Positions 24,270 through 36,096 of a DNA stretch of 64,000 bases are shown piece by piece. Under the pieces are notes generated by a model. That model had not been told where the DNA came from. It did no database searches and saw nothing but the letters and a program-made list of their open reading frames with translations. Numbering within the stretch: the stretch's first letter is position 1; every line of letters begins with the position of its first letter. The DNA lies in assembly GCA_963682175.1 (NCBI GenBank), contig OY821777.1, forward strand, positions 13,660,001-13,724,000, given 5' to 3'. The position numbers were made by a program, and so were the translations under genes. The stretch is from Triglochin maritima (lineage: Eukaryota > Streptophyta > Magnoliopsida > Alismatales > Juncaginaceae).

Positions 24270-26075
24270 TAGCTAACATTTTATTGTCGTAACATGAATT
24301 TGGTCCCCTATTTGATCATTTTAACATCGTATGCACCATTACACAGATCGACTCATGTTTAATATATACAAAATTGTAAATATATGAGACTTTTAGAATA
24401 AGCTTTTACGACCCATTCTCGTCCCAATCAATTTCTTCTTTGCCTAATTGTCGCATGGTAAACACAACACTTTCTACAGAGGAAGCATAACGAAAATAGA
24501 ATGAGCCCCATGTTATAAAAGTACACTTACGATAACAGTCATAAAATAAACTTTTGAAGACGTCAAATGAGTATACCCTAATGATCAAAAGGAGAATGGT
24601 TGTGTATTCTTAAGTATTTAGAAAATATCTTGAGCCACGAGAAAGCAAAAACAAATCAATAAGAAAGGAATGGGTTACACGCCATACCTAAACCCTGATA
24701 ATGAAACCAACTTGTGTATAAACAAGAGATGTTGGACAATATGGTCGACAAAGCATATTTAAAAAAAAACATTCAAAAGATTCCAGTCCAAATGGTTCAA
24801 GATCATAGATATTTTTTATGAGAGATTGTGAGATCATGTTTTCACCAGTGTTAGCAAAAAGGAACATTGCGAACCAACCAAGTTACTTAGTGGCTTTTCA
24901 TATTTAACAACTCTCATCTAATTAGAGGAGCAATCTGAGTTTAATGTATCCTAGGAAATATATTAACTTGAAGCTGTATTTCCTAACATACAGTATCATA
25001 CCAAAAGTTCGAAATTATTTGGAGATAAACTGTTTGACTCTCGTGGTTGTAATGGCTGCAAAAATGAGTTTGGATTTATTCTTTTGCTGGAACGAGCGAA
25101 AGGTAGGTGCTTGCAAGTTTATTAACCATTAATCATTATATTCTGCTTATATCTTCTCATTATTTTAACTTTATTTCTGTATTGAACCATGATTTGGCAT
25201 TTCCTAGAAATAAATTAGAAAAACTGCAAGTTCATAAGCGACAAAATTATAAGAGACAAGGATTTGAAAGTAATGAAATTGAAACTATTTTTGAGATAAA
25301 AGGACCAAAGTGGAAGAATGATGGATCTGTCTCGATATGTCAAGTAATGAGCAAAGTAGAACACCTGATCTCATCTTATTTCAGATGTGTTCTACAAGAA
25401 CCAATTAATATTGACCCCGGAGTATAAGTGGAATATCAAAAGGTGCCACACCAATTGACACTTGCAAAGTGCACAGAACCTCCAAAAAAAACACCAACTG
25501 TTAGGTTTTTTTCTGGGTGAGGTCAGATTGGCAAGTATTGGTCGGTAATAAAGGTCAAATATTAAAGGTAATGTATCGAGCACAAGCTAACTCATACTCA
25601 ACTGAAACAATAGCTATTCTTTAAGTTATGACCTGATGCCAACAACATTCACCATCATATATATATATTCAATTTTGATGAAGTTGAAAAACTTCTTGAA
25701 ATATAAAATTAACTGCAAATATATACGGTCCTGGCTGTTTCTTAAAAAAGATGCAAACAAGGAAACCACATTGAAGACATTTTCTACATATATATCCTCA
25801 GAAGAACACAAGGAAACCAAGGCTTTGCCCTGTATGACTGGGGAAGGGCTCCCACACCTTAAAAAGAATAACTACAACATATTATTAAAATAAAGAACCA
25901 TGTGACCTTTATCTAATTGTTGACATGAACTTCAAAGGATATAGAACAGAAACCCACATAAAAACACTGACATAACACAATCAAAATTCAGGAACATTCA
26001 CCTAGAACCATCATTGATTCTGAATAATTGTTTTTCTATGTTATATAAAACTTAAGGAGAAGGAAAAAGACATAC
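24270..26075. other. Remainder of DRM copy A intron
   Basis: Noncoding AT-rich sequence between the Copia element and the UBA exon. I recognise no gene. Short open frames (25107-25427, 25626-25893) show no domain. Confidence 0.5.
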
Positions 26076-26423
26076 CACATCTTGAAACGGCAGCAGAGGC
26101 CTTATCCTTCGTGAAGCCCATTTCCACCAAGGTCTGAAGTGCATTATCGTTCTTGGAAAGATCATCTTCAGTACACTGGACGGGGTGATGCATATATTGC
26201 ATAACAATTGTAAGAATAGGGGGGAAATAACACATTTACATTATAAAAAACTACAAGTATATTAAATAAAAAGAAAAATGGTTATATAAAACTTCTAATG
26301 ACAGAGTAATATATGTATTTGGAAAGAAACAGTTACCTGCTTAACTAATTTCATGTATCTCATGAAAACACTCCAAGGAAACCGAACAAAAAAATGAATT
26401 TTTTTAAAAAGTTGTCGTAAATG

Positions 26424-26960
26424 TGATACCCCCAGTATCTCCGTCGGTCACCAAGTGGTTCGCCCGAGCTCTTCTTCGCGTATTATACGCCATTTCCAGG
26501 AAGAATCGGCCCGGAAACAAAGAAGGAAGGAGAAGGGAAGAGGAATCGAGTTTCGAGCACTCGAAAGCTCCGAATTGAACAAAACCTAGATTTTGAACGC
26601 AAAAACAAATCACGACCCAATTCAGGTCGTTACTTCTTATTTATACTAAAATGTATCTCAGGAAAGGTCGTTACAATCGAATCTTCCAGTTTATTACAAA
26701 AATTGAACTAAATCGAAACAGAATTGAATTCCCCTAATTTTACAGTTGTCGACGAAGAAGACGGGTGAACAGTGATTAACGACCCAAACTAACCAACAGT
26801 GGATTTGTTGCTTTGGATTTGGTCCGTTCGATCTGATTCTTGATTAAGTCTCACCCCGCTGATCTTCTTAAGTCATTCATCTAGAACCATTGGATCGGCA
26901 GAATAATCGGATCCACGGGTCCGCCCGATTAAGAAGTGGTTTTAACGGTTGGTGCTATCA
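26424..26960 (-). repeat. 3' LTR of the chromovirus
   Basis: On the plus strand it starts TGATACCCCCAG and ends GTGCTATCA, next to the AAGAGAGGGGGAG polypurine tract (minus strand). Confidence 0.93.
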
Positions 26961-26997
26961 ACTCCCCCTCTCTTAAGCTCAACCATGTCCTCAAGGT

Positions 26998-28699
26998 TTA
27001 TGGTGGATGTTGGGCTTGAATCTCTTCCCAGTCCTCCCAAGTCGCTTCGTCCTGACCTTCCCCTGCCCATTGTACTAGCACCTGAACTCCAGCACGCTCT
27101 CCCTTCCTGAAGACCCTCCTCCCTAGGATAAATTCAGGAGTTTTATCTTGCAGTTCAGTAAGAGGGATTGGTTCTTGCTGCATAGCTATGTCTCCATGTT
27201 TCTGCTTCAATAGTGACACATGGAACACATTGTGTATCTTGGAGGAAGCTGGAGTTTGTAAGCAGTAGCCCCAATCCTTTCTAGGATTTTATATGGGCCG
27301 TAGTACTTTAGTCCCATCTTAAGTGAAGACCTTCTCTGAGTGGTTTGTTGTCTGTAAGGTTGTAACTTTAAGAACACCCATTCCCCCACCTGGTATTCCT
27401 TCTCCTTCCTTTTCTTATCTGCCTGAATCTTCATCCTATTCTGAGCCTTTGTAAGATTCTCCTTGAGTGTGTTCAACACTTCATCTCTATTTCTCAAGGC
27501 TTGGTCAACCCCATCAACCTTAGTGGTACCAGGAATGTAGGAGAGAAGAGTGGGGGTGGTTTACCATATAATGCTTCATAAGGAGTCATCTGAATAGTTG
27601 AGTGTTTTGAGGAGTTGTATCAATATTCTGCCCAGGGTATCCACTCCCTCCATTTCCCCTGCTGGTGTGACAAAAACATCTCAAATACATCTCCAAACTT
27701 CTATTAACTACTCCAGTCTGCCCATCTGATTGGGGATGATATGCTGAACTCAATTTGAGTTTGGTTCCTTGTAGCTTGAAGAGCTCTTGCCAAAAGGAGC
27801 TAGTGAAAATGGGATTCCTATCACTCACTATGCTCCTGGGAATTCCATGCAATCTAGCTACTTCCTCCACGAATTTTTGGGCCACCTTGACAGCAGTATA
27901 GGGGTGTTTGAAGGGTATGAAGTGGGAGTATTTACATAACCTGTCCACCACAACTAGAATGCAAGAAAACCCTTGAGAGTTAGGAAGACCCTCAATGAAA
28001 TCCATGGATATATCAGTCCATGTTTCAGTGGGAATGGGAAGAGGTTGGAGTAACCCAACTGGAGGGAGTGTTTCATATTTGCTTTGTTGGCAAACATCAC
28101 TGTCTGATGAAGTCCTTGACCTCTGAGGCCATCTCCTTCCAGGAGAAGTTTTGTCTCACCCTATGTAGCGTCTTATCAAATCCATCATGACCAGCTGTGG
28201 GAGTGGAGTGCAATTCTTGCAATACCTTCCTGCTAAGGTGGGTGCCTCTCAATAGCTTAATTTTTCCTTTATAGAATAACACTCCATCCTTCCATTCATA
28301 CCTGTCCTTACTCAGACCCCTTGTCTCCCATTTTTCTTTAAGTTTCAAGTAGTCGGGGTTCTCTCTATAGGTGGTTCTAACTTCATCCATCCAAGAAGTC
28401 ACCAGGAGAGAGATAGCAATGAGTGAGGAGGCATCAAGCTCTTGTGTAGAGTTCTCCATTACTCTGGATAATGCATCAACAGCTTGGTTGTGGTGTCCAG
28501 CTTTGTATTCGATTTTAAAATCATACCCCATCAACTTGGCCAACCATCTTTGCTGGGCTGTGGTGTGTATTTTCTGCTTCATGAGGTGCTGGAGACTTTG
28601 GTGATATGTTCTGAGGGTGAAAGGCTTGTACATTAAGTATGACTTCCATTTCTGAATGGCAAATAGGGCAGCCTCCATTTCCTTCTCATAAATGCTCAT
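26998..28699 (-). pseudogene. Chromovirus RNase H, integrase and chromodomain
   Basis: Frames in order on the minus strand. 28699-28097: RNase H part (SIYEKEMEAALFAIQKW, YKAGHHNQAVDALSRV) leading to the integrase zinc region. 28005-27586: integrase core ([39 protein letters not shown]). 27497-27207: GPYKILERIGATAY linker. 27228-26998: chromodomain-like end (VLVQWAGEGQDEATWEDW). They are separated by frameshifts or stops, so no full integrase is made. In chromoviruses the chromodomain directs integration to chromatin marks; that role is known for the group and not shown here. Confidence 0.88.
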
Positions 28700-28882
28700 A
28701 TTCCTAATTGCCTTGTTATGTCCCTAAACCGGATTAGGATTGGATTAGGGTTAATTTGGGTTAGAAGGGGGGTTTGCATAGGGATGGAGGAAGGAGTGGT
28801 GGATGTGATGGGAAGTATGGGTTGGGGTGTAGGGTGATGGTGTAGGGTGAGGGAGAGGTGATGGGGTGTAAGGTTATTTAAG

Positions 28883-28886
<4 letters not shown>

Positions 28887-28912
<26 letters not shown>
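28887..28912 (+). repeat. (TC)13 microsatellite
   Basis: Uninterrupted TC dinucleotide run inside the LTR-like insertion, in the usual pyrimidine-rich leader position. Confidence 0.9.
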
Positions 28913-28913
<1 letters not shown>

Positions 28914-29217
28914 TTTCCTTACTTGCACTCTCTCACTCCCTCTCCATTTTTCTATCCGGCGACCAGAGGAGGAAGAAGGCTCGGAGGTTCCGGCGTGAGG
29001 AGGTCGTCGCGGGGAGGAGGACGCGCGTGAGGAGGACGGAGGCGTGAGCTTGCTCCGGCGTTTCGTCGTCTTCATTTGAGGTATGTCAACTTATTAGTGT
29101 GGTTTGTTGCTCACCCAAGCGTGGGGGAGGCGTTGGTCGGGTCGGGAGAGGTTGGGGACCTCTCCGGCGACGCGTTCTTCGTAAAGCCTCGGCTGGCGCG
29201 AGGTTGAAGACGACCAA

Positions 29218-29743
29218 CGGTCGACCGGATCCTTCGGGCGGTCGACCGTTTTAGCACTGTTTGCCCGACTTTAACCTTCACCGGTCGAACGATGCCTTGG
29301 GGCGGTCGACCGGTAGTGCATTATTGCTGGTGAGTTGGGATTTTCCTACCTGTTATCGGTCGACCGGTCCTTGTTGTGTTCGACCGGAACTTAAGTGTAC
29401 CTGTTATTATTGTATGAATTGTTCGACCGATTTATATTGCGTTCGACCGATTGCATGTTTGTTCGACCGGTAGTATGTTTACGTTCGACCGTTTGATGAC
29501 GTAGAATACTAGGTTGACCCTGTCTGTTTTCGGTCGACCGAGACCCCTGAGTCGGTCGACCGATAGAGTGGAATTTAATGTTGACCAGACTCCGGATTTT
29601 GACCTCGTTCGGTCGACCGGTTTTAGACCCTTGTTCGACCGTTGGGGGTTCTGTTTTGAGCGCAGCGGTAGACCGTTTTAGGAGTACGGTCGACCGATTC
29701 CTTCCTGGAACCGGTCGACCGAATCGCCTCTTCCGGTCGACCG
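29218..29743. repeat. Array of CGGTCGACCG palindromes (about 18 units)
   Basis: Best preserved of the arrays: many perfect CGGTCGACCG units plus GTTCGACCG variants, spaced about 20-40 bp with unrelated spacers. The open frames crossing it on both strands are palindrome translations, not genes. Confidence 0.92.
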
Positions 29744-30933
29744 TTTGGGCCCAGGACAGAATTCCTGGTTCCCTTTTTGAACGCCAACTTTGTCCACGGA
29801 AACCCGTGTCCTCGCCTTGTGCGTGAGCCGGGAGGTGACGGTGGGCGCGTGATGCGTGCCTGCCCAGGGACCGCCGTTGGGAAGAGTGTGGGTGTTCGGG
29901 ACGCGTCACCTCCATGTATGGACCGTGACTTTTGAGATGATTGTTGGCACTTTGTAGTATAGCAGGCCTGAGGGATCGCGGATCCCAGTGTTGATGTTGT
30001 GCGGGCACGCAACTGGCGTTGGGTGAGGTGACTACCGGCCCTTGGGGCTACGGAGGTCGCTGCCCTGCTTTTATAGCGGCGCGGTTGGTGTTCGCGGCTC
30101 GAGGAGCCCGATGACCTGGCAGACTTCGGTCTGGATCTGTCCGATGTTGTGCCGGACTGTTGTGATGGACCACCGATGCTGTGCCGGTGATGCCGCCGAG
30201 GTTGTGCCGGCGATGATGATTGTTGGGCCGAGGCTGTGCCGGCTTGTTGTTTTCCTCGGCTGGGCACCTACCGAGATGATGTTGTTATACCTTCCGGGCG
30301 ACGGCCCCGTTGGTCCCTGTGGCCCCGACCACTGAGATTTACAGATCTGTTTCTATCGGCGCGTAGACGTGACAGAGGCTCCCTGCCGAACCCTTGAGTA
30401 GTGTAGCTGCGTGTGGGGGGTGCGATGTCGCGGGCTACCAGACTGCATGTGCCTGCAGTAGGTCTCTTTGGGAGACCCGATGATTGATTGTCGGACTGAT
30501 GTCCTGTTTTACCCTTCGGGGGAACTGTTTTCCATTTCTGGTTATGCCATGACATGCTACTAGTATGATAGGTTCATTATGTGATGCATGCATATAGGTG
30601 GGTTGGCATACGGGGTTTCCTTCTGGAAACTCAGGCATTGTTGTTGCATCTTTTTCAGGATCGCAGTAGGTCCGGGTGGGTGGTGACCGAGGACGGAGCG
30701 CTTTGGAGTCGGATCCTCTTCGGCAGTTGCTAGACCGTACGACTACTTGTATTCTATTCCTTGTATCAGTATTGTAGTTGTACTTCTTTTGGAAAACTCC
30801 TTGTATTTTGGGTGCACCCGGATTTATACATTTATATATTTATATATTAGTGACGTTCCCGCGTGAGTTGTCTGTTATGTTGGTTATTTTGAAATTTTAA
30901 ATCTTCCGCTGTTTCGGGACGTTACATCCCTTG

Positions 30934-33605
30934 AAGGCCTTGCTAACAAAGGAAACAAGCCTTCCTTGCTGCATGAGAACAGTTCCCATTCCAACCCCAC
31001 TAGCATCACACTCCACAATGAATGGCAATGAGAAGTTGGGGAGTGCCAACACAGACGCTGACACCATAGCTTCCTTCAATGCTCTGAATGCTCCTTCAGC
31101 TACTTCACTCCACTGGAAGGAGTTGTTTTTCAGTAGCTGGGTGAGGGGTCCTATAATGATGCCATAATTCTTGACAAACTTCTTGTAGTACCCAGTTAAC
31201 CCTAAAAAAAACCTCAAAGCTTTGGTGGTCTTGGGCACAGGCCAATTCAGCATGCCCTCTATCTTCCTCCCATCCATAGCTACTTGCCCTTCTTGTATAA
31301 TATGCCCTAGGTATTCCACCTGATGGACAACAAACTCACACTTGGGGAACTTCAGGAAGAGCTGGTTCTCTTGAAGTATTCTGAAAATCTTACTTAAGTG
31401 GGCAAGATGTTGCTGCATGCTGGAGCTATAGATCAGAATGTCATCAAAGAAAACCAGTATAAACTGCCTTAAATAAGGTTTGAAGATATCATTCATGAGG
31501 TTTTGGAAGGTGGAGGGAGCATTAGTCAAGCCAAAAGGCATTACAACAAACTCATAGTGCCCTTCATGTGTTTTAAAAGTTGTTTTGTGGATATCTTCCT
31601 TCTTCATTCTAATTTGATGGTACTCAGCCCTTAAATCTAGTTGGAGAATACCCTAGACCCATGCAATTCATCCAACAAATCATCCACCACAGGAATGGGG
31701 TACTTGTCTTTGACAGTGGCTTGGTTAAGTACCCTATAATCTACACACATTCTCCAGGATCCATCACGCTTCTTGACTAAGAGAATGGGGGATGAATAGG
31801 GGTTGTGGCTGGGTCTAATGAATCCACTCCCTAAGGCCTCCCGAATTATTTCTTCTATGACAGTTTTTTGATAGGGAGGGTATTTATAAGGCGTGAGTGA
31901 GATAGGAGTGGTACCTTCCTTTAGGGGAATGGAGTGATCACAATCTCTGATAGGTGGAAGTTGTTTGGGAGTAGCAAATAAGCTCCAGTTCTGATGAAGC
32001 AAATTCTTCAACTCAGGAGAGGGTATTGCTTCCAAGGCCTTGAGCACATCTTGTTCTTCAGTGGATAATTTCTTGATGGGCCGAGTCTGCAATACAAAAA
32101 CTTGCTTAGCCTGCCTTAAGTGCCTCCCCATCTCTTCAGGATTCAGTAAGGACACTAGTGGAATATCACTTCCCACCAACTTCCACCACTGATTTTGGTG
32201 TCTGAATTCCATGGTGAGGTTGTTGAAGTTCCAGCTGATAGTCCCCAATTGCTTCAGCAAATCCACACCAATGACAGCATCACAACCCCCCAAAGGCATC
32301 ACATGGAAGTCCCACGCGAGGTTGAGCTTCTGCAGGACTAGGGAACAACAACACAATAACCCTCACATCCCACATTGTCCCCACTTGCTATTAGTACATT
32401 TCTCTTCTTGGAGGTGTCACACATGAGGTTAGTGGTTCTGACCACCTTAGGATCCAAGAAGCAATGTGTGATGCCTGAATCCATGAGGAAACAGACCCTC
32501 CTAGTCTTGATTTGTCCTACCACCATCATGGTAGAGTCCTTCTTGATCCCACTAATTGCCTGGAGTAAGATTTCTGGTTCTTGTGGCTCTCCTTCATCCA
32601 CTTGATCTGGATTTTCTTCTATCTCTTCATTTTCCTCACTTCTGTCCAGGCTGATGAGAAATGTCTTATTGGGGTCACACACATGATTTCTCGACCATTT
32701 CTCATCACACTTGTAGCATAGCCCCTTGGCTCTTCTTCTCATCCTTTCTTGCTCTAGTTCATTAGGAGTGAAGTTGAGTACCCTTGGGGGTCGAGGCAGC
32801 TGGGATGGTTTGGGCCTAGGTGGTTCAGTTGCTGGAATTTTCCCTCTTCTGGTTACCAACTGTGCCTCCCTTTCGAACAGTCTAGCCAACCTTAAGGCTT
32901 CTCTAATGGTCTTTGGCTGCTCCACCCGTACTTTCCTCTCCAAATCCGACCTCAGCCACCCCCCTCCACACAAAGTGGCTCAAGAGGTGCTTCTCCGGAA
33001 GATCATTGATTATGTTACAAAGGTCCTCGAATCGACTTTGGTACTCCTCCAATGATCCAGCCTGTAAGAGGTGTTTCAGAAGAGCCAGGGGGTCCTCTCC
33101 TTGAAGCCCGAACCTTCCGTCCAAGGCTTCCACGAATTGTCCCCATTCCACAGTCTTGGAGTTTCGCCGCATCCACCTGAACCACTTCAAAGCCCTCCAG
33201 ATAGAAGCCGGCGAATCGCACCTTCTGAGACTCGGGCGCCCGATGCACATCAAAATACTCTTCCGCCTTGAACACCCAATCTTGGGGTTCAGTAACTCCG
33301 ACATAGGTCGGGAATTGGAGATGGACAGGCTTCACCTGGAAGGACAGGGGGTCGGGTAGTTGAGGACGGCTGGTCCAACGACCACCATCCTCCGGAGATC
33401 TGGATCTCCAGCTCGCCTCCACACGGTCAATCCGATGGTGTACCTTCGCAATCTCCTCCTTCAACAAGCTCCGGAATAGGTCGTACTGGTCCTCCTCGTC
33501 GTCCTCCGGTGCCGACGGTGGCTCTGATACCAAATTGATACCCCCAGTATCTCCGTCGGTCACCAAGTGATTCGCCCAAGCTCTTCTTCGCGTATTATAC
33601 GCCAT
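30934..33605 (-). pseudogene. Chromovirus gag, protease and reverse transcriptase
   Basis: Gag appears to start inside the 5' LTR at the ATG at 33605 (MAYNTRRRAWANHL) and reads through the LTR end and primer site without a stop. Later blocks in other frames: retrotransposon gag core near 33300-32903 (LLQAGSLEEYQSRFEDL), zinc knuckle CYKCDEKWSRNHVC near 32710, and protease MDSGITHCFLDP near 32480 (the usual Ala of DSGAT is Ile). The reverse transcriptase reads from about 31850 (PILLVKKRDGSWRMCVDYR) to FVFFDDILIYS-like catalytic residues near 31450 (here LVFFDDILIYS). Frameshifts near 33170, 32950 and 32345, and a stop near 31635, disable it. RT is cut at 30934 by the LTR-like insertion. Confidence 0.88.
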
Positions 33606-34072
33606 TTCCAGGAAGAATCGGCCCGGAAACAAAGCAGGAAGGAGAAGGGAAGAGGAATCGAGTTTCGAGCACTCAAAAGCTTCGAATTGAACAAAACCTA
33701 GATTTTGAACGCAAAAACAAATCACGACCCAATTCAGGTCGTTACTTCTTATTTATACTAAAATGTATCTCAGGAAAGGTCGTTACAACCGAATCTTCCA
33801 GTTTATTACAAAAATTGAACTAAATCGAAACATAATTGAATTCCCCTAATTTTACAGTTGTCGACGAAGAAGACGGATGAACAGTGATTAACGACCCAAA
33901 CTAACCAACAGTGGATTTGTTGCTTTGAATTTGGTCCGTTCGATCTGATTCTTGATTAAGTTGCACCCCTCCGATCTTCTTAAGTCATTCATCTGGAACC
34001 ATTGGATCGGCAGAATAATCGGATCCACGGGTCCGCCCGATTAAGAAGTGGTTTTAACAGTTGGTGCTATCA
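33536..34072 (-). repeat. 5' LTR of the chromovirus
   Basis: 537 bp, same ends as 26424-26960. The adjacent internal side reads TTGGTATCAGAGCC on the minus strand, the initiator-Met tRNA primer site. The last 70 bp encode the presumed start of gag. Confidence 0.93.
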
Positions 34073-34662
34073 AAATGATAATCATATTACAAGGTTAAAA
34101 CTTAAGATTACAAAATGTCAGATTACACAAGCGATACCAAATCAGTGATGCGCCTCAATGTGAACACAAACGAATAACACAAAATCCTTTTACTTTGTGA
34201 ACTGCATTCAGGTTTCTGTTACTAATTATAAACACATACATTGGTCCACAACATTTATTATAAATGAGTAACTCAGAATTGCATGAGGTTGTATCTTCTG
34301 ACAATAGGTCACTGTCACCCAGATACATTGAAAGACTTGGGTATCATGCTTTATTTTATTTTATTGGTGTTTTCTGCCAGTTTTATGTTGCAGACGTGCA
34401 GGAGCTTGTGAGACATATGCACCCGAAATCTGGTTAACTGCATAAGCGTTAACATGAACATTTATAAAAACAACTTTCACTAGAGCAGCTACAGTGACTC
34501 TGAACGAAATATCCTTTCCCCATGTTTGCACTTCATGTTTATAAAGATAAAACAGTGTTGAACATTGCTTATTTTTGTTTCCTAGCATGTATATATGTAA
34601 CTTGGTGCTCAAAAATTGAATTAGCAATAAAAAATGAACTAGAATGGGAATTAATTTTCCCA

Positions 34663-34700
34663 TTACCTTATATAAACTACCCCCTTACCTTATATAAACT
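34663..34700 (+). promoter_or_regulatory. Duplicated TATA box upstream of hAT gene
   Basis: The 16 bp unit TTACCTTATATAAACT occurs twice, 22 bp apart. Each contains a TATATAAA box and is followed by a pyrimidine-rich leader (TCTCTCATTCTCTTC...), as in plant promoters. It lies about 360 bp upstream of the hAT coding remains. Promoter function is inferred. Confidence 0.5.
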
Positions 34701-35567
34701 CCCTAAAGTCTCTCATTCTCTTCACACAAATCTCTCCAAATCTTCTCTAATCTTTCTCTAATTTCTTTGATTTTGGTGAAGACGGATCGAGTTTGAGCTA
34801 AAGAGTAAAGTCTAAAGCTACAAGGAAACCGCTGACTGCCGATTTCGTGACTCCTCTACTCTGTATTTCCCAGACTTTTCTAAACTTTTTAGTAGTTAAT
34901 TTTAGTTAATCAACCATAATCATGACTTTCTCATTTATATAAAAAATCACTTTTTGTTTGCATATTTAGTAATTTCCATGACTATAACATCTTATTCTGA
35001 GGATTAAGGACCCACAACCCTCTCATGTTAATCCACCTAAATCTAAGAGAACTATGGGTACTAGAGAGAGAGAAACTAGTCCAGTATGGGATGATTTTGA
35101 TGAAGGACGGGATAATGAGGGTAATCCAACTGCTACTTGTAGACATTGTGGTAATGTATATTCGGCTAAGTCAAGTTGAGGAACCGATCAATTAGGTAGA
35201 CATCAACTTTCACGTAAGGTTAGTAATAATTCTGCCTCAGTAGTGAGTTCACGTCAATTTGTTTTAGACACAGCTACTGACACTTTAAATTTTAGAAAAT
35301 ATTGTCTAATTAAAGGTAGAGAGATAATTGTTGATTTCATAATTAGAGATGAACTACCATTTAACATATGTAAATCTAAAAGCATTAGGTAAGCAATTCT
35401 CTACCATAATCCACAATTTAAATCATTTTGTAGAAAAACACTTAAAATATTGCATTTGATAAATTCGGTAAAAAAAGAGAAATCATGATTAATTATTTTT
35501 CATCAAAAAACAATAAAGTAGTATTGACTAGTGATGTTTCGAACGATCCAAATAATTATTCTTACTG

Positions 35568-36096
35568 GGGTTAATTACAGTTTGACCCCCTGAACTATGC
35601 ATTGATATCACTTTGCCCTCCTGAACTTTCAAAGTTAACAGTTACCTCCCCTAAACTTTAATTTTGTAACATTTTGCCCCACTGAACTTCAAAAACTCAT
35701 TATTTAACACACATTCGACGTTTTTTTCCTAATTTTTTTGTTGTATCCCTAATACACTCCTAAACCTATATTTACGTGAAAGTTTGGATCGAAATGGAGG
35801 TCGGATATGGTTGGAATTTTGGTCGAATTGAGTGTCAAACCGACCCAAATTCCAACCATATCTGACCTCGTTTCGATCCAAACTTTCACGTAAATATAGG
35901 TTTAGGAGTGTATTACGGATACAACAAAAAAATTAGGAAAAAACGTCGAATGTGTGTTAAATAATGAGTTTTTGAAGTTCGGGGGGGCAAAGTGTTACAA
36001 AATTAAAGTTCAGGGGACATAACGGTTAACTTTGAAAGTTCAGGGGGGCAAAGTGATACCAAAACATAGTTCAGGGGGTCAAACTGTAATTAACTC
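35568..36096. mobile_element. Mutator-like foldback MITE
   Basis: A 529 bp element that is almost entirely two inverted arms of about 250 bp (left GGGTTAATTACAGTTTGACC, right its complement). It is flanked by 9 bp duplications TTCTTACTG / TTCTTATTG (one mismatch), the size expected for Mutator-like elements. It interrupts the hAT transposase remains and codes for nothing. Confidence 0.88.

Larger units (their letters stand above)
15384..26175 (-). pseudogene. DRM-type DNA methyltransferase pseudogene, copy A
   Basis: Minus-strand remnants: UBA exon 26076-26175 (TLVEMGFTKDKASAAVSRCG), exon 16705-16829 (SLSELTDSISAAEVAKEY) and catalytic exon 15384-16595. Splice sites are GT-AG and phases join. 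An in-frame TAA at 16338-16340 replaces the Tyr codon found in copy B (context IGPPYFYYENVA), before the methyltransferase domain. Downstream the frame is open and keeps the rearranged DRM motifs: GNSFQVDTVAYHL, LSLFSGIGGAEVAL, VEISEVNRN and the catalytic GGSPCNN. Exons 1-5 are not found between 26176 and 39990. The intron between the UBA exon and the next exon is about 9.2 kb and holds the Copia element. Taken together, this is a truncated nonfunctional duplicate. A sequencing error at the stop codon is possible, but the truncation remains. An expressed 312-codon catalytic fragment cannot be excluded. Confidence 0.85.
14893..26400 (-). repeat. Local duplication, copy A (DRM 3' half)
   Basis: Homologous by eye to 39990-47170: the 3' flank (AGAGCAGGAAGGTC segment near 14960 and TCAAGCAGGAAGGTC near 40060), the catalytic exon, the next two upstream exons and intron sequence up to about 26395 (TTATATAAAA..CTAATGACA near 26283 and 47063). 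No counterparts of the first five DRM exons were found, so only the 3' half was duplicated. The copy was later enlarged by a Copia element and smaller insertions. Confidence 0.8.
28716..30928 (+). mobile_element. LTR-like insertion in chromovirus pol (family of the 6353 and 6638 LTRs)
   Basis: Bounded by CCTTG duplications (28711-28715 and 30929-30933). Removing the insert with one CCTTG restores the RT-RNase H reading frame across the site, which supports these borders. The termini are TTATGTCCCTAAACC and GTTTCGGGACGTTACATC. If the LTR proper is TG...CA (28719-30926), a few extra bases lie on each side, unusual for integrase. Its right half is similar to 9240-10430. It contains a TC microsatellite and a palindrome array. 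Confidence 0.8.
26424..34072 (-). mobile_element. Gypsy chromovirus retrotransposon, split by an LTR-like insertion
   Basis: LTRs 26424-26960 and 33536-34072 (537 bp each) with TSD AAATG on both sides (26419-26423, 34073-34077). On the minus strand: 5' LTR, primer site TGGTATCAGAGCC, gag with zinc knuckle, protease, reverse transcriptase, RNase H, integrase, chromodomain, polypurine tract, 3' LTR. That order is Gypsy, and the C-terminal chromodomain places it among chromoviruses. The LTRs differ at about 15 positions (near 3 percent). A 2.2 kb insertion interrupts pol between RT and RNase H. It lies at the upstream edge of the DRM copy A duplication. Confidence 0.95.

Noticed and set aside
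29391..30267. Minus-strand frames of 205 and 214 codons
   Set aside because: They translate the CGGTCGACCG array and GC-rich LTR sequence (Arg/Ser/Pro-rich); no known domain and the same region in the related LTR is not open.
34361..34663. 100-codon minus-strand frame beside the Gypsy element
   Set aside because: No recognised domain, no homologous part in DRM copy B, and no splice context; left unannotated.
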